Source: Vibrio genomosp. F10 str. ZF-129 (lineage in GTDB: Bacteria; Pseudomonadota; Gammaproteobacteria; Enterobacterales; Vibrionaceae). Taken from it: a DNA stretch of 45,088 bases. The stretch lies in contig NZ_AJYQ02000105.1 in assembly GCF_000287055.2 (NCBI RefSeq), positions 1 through 45,088 on the forward strand. The letters run 5' to 3'. Shown piece by piece: positions 41,018 through 45,088 of this stretch. The position numbers and the translations under genes are program-made. The notes beneath the pieces are model-generated. The model was not told the origin of the DNA and did not search any database. It saw only the letters and a program-made list of their open reading frames with translations. Within the stretch, counting starts at the first letter, position 1. Every line of letters starts with the position of its first letter.

Positions 41018-42397
41018 ATGATGAATAGAAAATTATCTCGCTTAATACTCTCATTAATAGCGGCAGGCTCGTTTTCTACCCACGCAGCAAGTAACCATTC
41101 TACCGACACCATAATCAGCACCACCGATTTAGAAAATCTCTATAATCTCGCAATTCAAAATGACCCGTTACTTCGCACCGCGGAGCTTACTCAACAGAAA
41201 TCAAGCTTTGCAATTGATGGAGCGAAAGGACAACTACTGCCTCAAATTAATGCGTATTTTAACTTAAGTGCCTTCGTTGATTCAGACTCTGTAGAATCGA
41301 CTTATGGTGGCAATGGTGCGATAGGTAATGTGGGCATCACCCTAAGTCAATCTATCTACACGCCCGCAGTACAGGCCGGTATTTCTATAGCAGGTAAAGA
41401 CAATGAAAGTGCCGAACTTCTTGTCACTAAAGCGCATGAAGCACTCATATATCGAACGACAAAGAGTTACTTTGATGTGCTTAGAAACCAAGCATTACTC
41501 GACACGGCTAAAGCCAATGAAGAAGCGTTGGCGCAATACCTGAGCATCACTCAACACCGTAATAAAGCGGGCATATCTTCAGAGATAGATCTATTGCAAG
41601 CTCAAGCACGTAAAGACCAATCTGAAGTCGCGGTATTAGAAGCGGAAGTACAATATCAGCTTGCACTTGATTCTTTGCAAACTCTATCTGGTCAAGAGTT
41701 TCAAGCAGTTCAACCTTTAAAAACCGATTCTTATACTGCTCACTTTCCTAATTCAGCGTCTGGGATGTCTTGGCTTGACGCATCAATGTCCAACAATCGA
41801 GATATTCAACTGGCTGGGGTCGCTGTCGAACGAACCAAAATAGAATTAAGTCGAGCAAAAGCGGGTCACAAACCGACAATTTCACTGCAAGCGCGCTTAA
41901 ACCAACGATTCCTAGGAGACATAGAGTCGACGGCATCTGGCAATAGTATTGATAACAATGAATCTCTAACTTCTGGTGATTTAGCGCTAGTGATGAATGT
42001 GCCTATTTACAGTGGGTCTTCGTTAACGGCTTTTGTCGATATCGCCAATAGCGATGTCGATATCGCTTACCAAATCCTAGAGCAATCGCGTCGTGAAACA
42101 CATCAAAACATCCGTTTTGCGCTGCGTCTTGTTGAATCATCGATAAAGAAAGTAGATGCGTTTCAACGCAACGTAAATTCACAAGAAAAAGCACTCATTT
42201 CGGTTCAAAAAGGCTATGAATTGGGCGCTCGAAATATGAGTGAAGTTCTCGATTCCACCCGTGATTATTACCTTTCTGAATCACAACTCTACAACGCTTA
42301 CTTTACCTATATTGAAAGCGCACTGCTGGTGAAATTCATTGCCGGTGAAATCTCAGATCAAGATATTCGTTCATTGAACGCCAGTATCAAAAAATAA
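41018..42397 (+). CDS. TolC-family outer-membrane efflux channel
   Basis: The 459-residue protein has a signal peptide (about 1-24, ending THAAS) and two outer-membrane-factor repeats with long coiled helices: LENLYNLAIQNDPLLRTAEL, GISSEIDLLQAQARKDQSEV in the first and ELGARNMSEVLDSTRDYYLS in the second. It forms the trimeric channel for the adaptor and pump that follow. AGGAA lies just before two adjacent ATGs (41018 and 41021), so the start could be one codon later. It is the first gene of a channel-adaptor-pump operon; in many RND operons the channel comes last. Confidence 0.92.
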   Translation: MMNRKLSRLILSLIAAGSFSTHAASNHSTDTIISTTDLENLYNLAIQNDPLLRTAELTQQKSSFAIDGAKGQLLPQINAYFNLSAFVDSDSVESTYGGNGAIGNVGITLSQSIYTPAVQAGISIAGKDNESAELLVTKAHEALIYRTTKSYFDVLRNQALLDTAKANEEALAQYLSITQHRNKAGISSEIDLLQAQARKDQSEVAVLEAEVQYQLALDSLQTLSGQEFQAVQPLKTDSYTAHFPNSASGMSWLDASMSNNRDIQLAGVAVERTKIELSRAKAGHKPTISLQARLNQRFLGDIESTASGNSIDNNESLTSGDLALVMNVPIYSGSSLTAFVDIANSDVDIAYQILEQSRRETHQNIRFALRLVESSIKKVDAFQRNVNSQEKALISVQKGYELGARNMSEVLDSTRDYYLSESQLYNAYFTYIESALLVKFIAGEISDQDIRSLNASIKK

Positions 42398-42418
42398 CCC
42401 TCATTTAGGAAAACCATA

Positions 42419-43468
42419 ATGAATAAAACTCATATGCTTTGCGTATTAGCAACGGCAGTCTCAAGTATGTCTTACGCTGCTGGCGTTCCTGTTACCGCGA
42501 AGGAAGCAGAGCTTACGGCAATAAACCCTAGCAAAAACATTATTGCGCGATTCGAGTCTCAAGCACACACTTCAATTACGCCTAGAGTCTCTGGTTATCT
42601 TGTTGAACAGTCGGTAAGAGATGGGGCTATGGTTAAAAAAGGGGATGTACTGTTTGTCCTCGATAGCACCCTATATGTGCATAATCTGAGTTTTGCAAAA
42701 GCGCATGTTAAGCAGGCTCAAGCGGCCTATAAAAGTGCTCAACTGCATTATCAACGAGTGGTACAGCTACAGGGCCCAGGGGGCTCAACGCAGTCAGATT
42801 TAGAACTTGCACAAGCTCAATTAGACTCAGCGCAAGGCTCTTTAGTGGCGGCTGAAGTCAATTTGGAAAAAGCAGACTACGACATCGAATCGACAATAAT
42901 CAGAGCCCCTTACGATGGTCAAGTCGGTAAATCCAAAGTGTCTATCGGCGATCAGGTTTCTCCTGCGTCTGGTGCGCTGATCGATATTGTTCAGTTATCA
43001 CCAATGAATGTTACCTTCAACATGGATTATGCGACATATCAATCTTTTGAGTTGGATAATGCCGAGACGTCTTCAGTGAAGCTCACAGATAATCAAACCG
43101 CTACCGAAGTTAACTATGTCGCGAACAAAGTAAACCCAACCGCTGGGACTATCCAAGTGTCTGCGTCTTTTGATAATCACCTTTTGGGTTTCAAGCCAAA
43201 TAACGTCACTTACGTCACCGTTGAAAACACTCAGTCAGTCTATGGCTTTTGGGTGCCCCAATCTGCACTTATGCAAGACATGACCATTCAATACGTCTAT
43301 ATCATTGATGACAATGGCACAGCACAACGTCGTAATGTTCAAGTCACTAAACAAGAAAAAGGACAAGCATTTATTACTGAAGGGATTGAGACAGGAAGCC
43401 AAATCATTACCGATGGCTTAATTCGCGTTCGACCTAATGCACCCGTTAGCGTGCAAAACGAGGAATAA
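42419..43468 (+). CDS. RND efflux periplasmic adaptor (MFP)
   Basis: The 349-residue protein has a Sec signal (MNKTHMLCVLATAVSSMSYA) and no lipobox. The adaptor domains are in order: lipoyl halves (ITPRVSGYLVEQSVRDGAMV, IRAPYDGQVGKSKVSIGDQV), a coiled hairpin (about 85-150), a beta-barrel (about 185-270, VNPTAGTIQVSASFD) and a membrane-proximal domain (QITDGLIRVRPNAPV-like end). It connects the channel and the pump, which follow on both sides (gaps of 21 and 3 bases). Confidence 0.92.
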   Translation: MNKTHMLCVLATAVSSMSYAAGVPVTAKEAELTAINPSKNIIARFESQAHTSITPRVSGYLVEQSVRDGAMVKKGDVLFVLDSTLYVHNLSFAKAHVKQAQAAYKSAQLHYQRVVQLQGPGGSTQSDLELAQAQLDSAQGSLVAAEVNLEKADYDIESTIIRAPYDGQVGKSKVSIGDQVSPASGALIDIVQLSPMNVTFNMDYATYQSFELDNAETSSVKLTDNQTATEVNYVANKVNPTAGTIQVSASFDNHLLGFKPNNVTYVTVENTQSVYGFWVPQSALMQDMTIQYVYIIDDNGTAQRRNVQVTKQEKGQAFITEGIETGSQIITDGLIRVRPNAPVSVQNEE

Positions 43469-43471
43469 TTC

Positions 43472-45088
43472 ATGTTGAGTCGCTTTTTCATTTTTCGGCC
43501 AAAATTTGCCTTTGTCATTTCGATTGTTTTAACCCTAATAGGGGCAATTGCGATCAAACTGATGCCAATTTCTGAATACCCTGAAATTACCCCCCCTGTG
43601 ATTAACGTTGTCGCCTTGTACCCTGGAGCAAGTGCGGAAACCATTGAACAAGTCATCGCTGCACCAATAGAAAAAGAAGTCAACGGCGTTGATAAAATGC
43701 TGTATATGGATTCCCGTGCGGCCAATGACGGTACTTATATACTGAAAGTGACATTCGAGATCGGTACTGATCCCGATATGGCACAAGTCAATGTACAAAA
43801 CCGCGTCGCCGCTGCCCTATCTGCGCTTCCTCCTATCGTGAACAACCTAGGTGTCCGAGTTAAGAAAGCGTCATCAGATACGTTAATGGCGATTGCGATT
43901 CATTCTCCAAATGGAAGTTATGACCGCCAGTATTTGGATAACTGGATGGCCTTGAATTTGGCTGACCGCCTTTCTCGCGTGGCGGGCGTGGGCGACATGA
44001 CATTGCTCGGTACTGAGTATGCAATGCGAGTCTGGTTAGATGTCGACAAAATGACAGCTCTAGGGCTTTCTACTCGCGAAATCAATAACGCGATTAGCGA
44101 TCAAAATAGCCAATTCCCCGTTGGTAAACTCGGCGCAGGTCCATTCGACGACGACCGCATGCTGCAAATCCCTTTGCTAAGTCAAGGCCGTTTAGAAACC
44201 GTTGAAGAGTTTGAAAGCATCATCGTGAGAACGCAAGCTGACGGCTCTAATATCTACCTGCGTGATATTGCGGATATTGAATTGGGTGACAATCGATACG
44301 AAACCAATACGGTACTTAACGGAAACCCAGCCGCATTAATGACGGTGTCTCTGGCACCTGGCGCTAATGCACTAGAAACAGGTAAAGGGGTGAAAGAGTT
44401 ACTGAGTACCATGCAATTCCCCGATGACGTGACGTATGCATTCCCATTTGATGTGACTGAGTTTGTCTCAGACTCTATTTACACAGTGACAGAAACACTG
44501 GTTATCGCCATCATTTTGGTTATTTTGGTCACCTACTTATTTTTAGGGAGTTTGCGTGCGACCTTAGTACCAGCGATTGCTATTCCTGTTTCTTTAGTGG
44601 GTACGTTCTTCTTTATGCACACCTTTGGCTTTACGATCAATACCATTACTATGTTTGGCATGATCTTAGCGATTGGTATCGTGGTCGATAACGCTATTTT
44701 GGTTATCGAAAACGTCGAAAGTGTCATGCACAAAAACCCTGGGTTTTCATCGGCAAAAGCGACGTATGTGGCCATGCAAGAAGTAACGGGGCCTATTATC
44801 GCGTCGACATTAGTCATGCTTGCTGTGTTTGTCCCAATCAGCTTATTACCTGGAATCACTGGTGTCATGTTTGCACAGTTCAGTGTGACGTTATGCATCT
44901 CCTTGGTCATTTCAGCGGTGAATGCTTTAACCTTGTCACCTGCATTGTGTTCGCTGATCATGAAGCGTGAAGATCCAGCGAAATGGTTTATCGCTTTCAA
45001 TCGTGGTTTTGACAAGATCACCGCCATTTACGGTAAAGCGGTTTCGATTGTTGTACGTAAAACAGCCGTACTCGCTATTGTCTTCGGC
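43472..45088 (+). CDS. RND (HAE-1) efflux pump, 5' part only
   Basis: The open frame runs from ATG 43472 to the window end without a stop (539 codons), about half of a usual 1,030-residue HAE-1 pump. It begins MLSRFFIFRPKFAFVISIVL (TM1) and has SEYPEITPPVINVVALYPGA, the porter-domain segments, then TM2-TM6 from about residue 335 (TETLVIAIILVILVTYLFLG, FGMILAIGIVVDNAILVIEN). The proton-relay pair of AcrB TM4 (DD) reads DN here, as in other subfamilies of this family. GAGGAA overlaps the adaptor stop and stands just before the start, so it is coupled to the adaptor. Substrate range cannot be told from the visible half. Confidence 0.93.
   Translation, partial: MLSRFFIFRPKFAFVISIVLTLIGAIAIKLMPISEYPEITPPVINVVALYPGASAETIEQVIAAPIEKEVNGVDKMLYMDSRAANDGTYILKVTFEIGTDPDMAQVNVQNRVAAALSALPPIVNNLGVRVKKASSDTLMAIAIHSPNGSYDRQYLDNWMALNLADRLSRVAGVGDMTLLGTEYAMRVWLDVDKMTALGLSTREINNAISDQNSQFPVGKLGAGPFDDDRMLQIPLLSQGRLETVEEFESIIVRTQADGSNIYLRDIADIELGDNRYETNTVLNGNPAALMTVSLAPGANALETGKGVKELLSTMQFPDDVTYAFPFDVTEFVSDSIYTVTETLVIAIILVILVTYLFLGSLRATLVPAIAIPVSLVGTFFFMHTFGFTINTITMFGMILAIGIVVDNAILVIENVESVMHKNPGFSSAKATYVAMQEVTGPIIASTLVMLAVFVPISLLPGITGVMFAQFSVTLCISLVISAVNALTLSPALCSLIMKREDPAKWFIAFNRGFDKITAIYGKAVSIVVRKTAVLAIVFG

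Noticed and set aside
44682..44720. Asn in place of the second proton-relay Asp in TM4 of the RND pump
   Set aside because: VDN instead of VDD is common in other HAE-1 subfamilies, so it is not evidence of lost function.

Overview
The window looks like a chromosomal segment of a Vibrio (Vibrionaceae). It carries an integron integrase of the VchIntIA type (catalytic residues fall at R135, H267, R270, H293 and Y302 with the start chosen here). A cassette points away from it with an attC-like end. Many exported proteins have Vibrio-like signal peptides and lipoboxes. No rRNA, tRNA, CRISPR array or insertion sequence was seen.

Layout. (1) 1-1620: the edge of a cassette array (attC end, first cassette with a tautomerase-like gene, attI) and divergent intI with a LexA-box promoter. 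(2) 1757-2437: an orphan efflux adaptor without signal peptide, probably a remnant. (3) About 2.5-21.1 kb: a visibly AT-rich block that resembles a colonization island. It holds two related secreted proteins, a large Ig-like/lectin-like lipoprotein adhesin, an XRE regulator coupled to a REC-EAL protein, a small secreted protein, a ToxR-type soluble regulator whose start is covered by a strong RNA hairpin, an OmpA-family protein, a decayed inverted copy of the adhesin, a CS1/alpha-type chaperone-usher pilus operon (major pilin, minor subunit, usher, chaperone, tip adhesin, outer-membrane barrel), and a second EAL protein with a 61-aa partner. (4) 21.3-25.7 kb: HlyD/DUF2955 exporter pair, an intact EAL protein and a ThrE-type exporter. 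(5) 25.9-34.3 kb, all on the minus strand: a COG0523 GTPase, an exported N-acyl-D-glutamate deacylase-like amidohydrolase, a BamA/TamA-like barrel, a lipoprotein of the carboxylesterase fold that has lost its catalytic Ser and His, and an unrecognised outer-membrane protein. (6) 34.6-37.2 kb: aaeXAB-like efflux operon. (7) 37.4-40.7 kb: divergent PdxY-like protein, patatin lipoprotein, LysR regulator. (8) 41.0 kb to the end: TolC-type channel, RND adaptor and the first 539 codons of an HAE-1 RND pump.

How the parts may work together. The island pairs surface adhesins and a pilus with c-di-GMP hydrolases (EAL), an XRE regulator and a ToxR-like regulator, which suggests switching between adhesion and free life. 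The hairpin over the ToxR-like ribosome site resembles in logic the RNA thermometer of V. cholerae toxT. The right half is dominated by three unrelated tripartite-type efflux systems. The five-gene envelope cluster at 25.9-34.3 kb has no recognised collective function and contains a likely pseudoenzyme. All assignments come from reading motifs; no database search was run.
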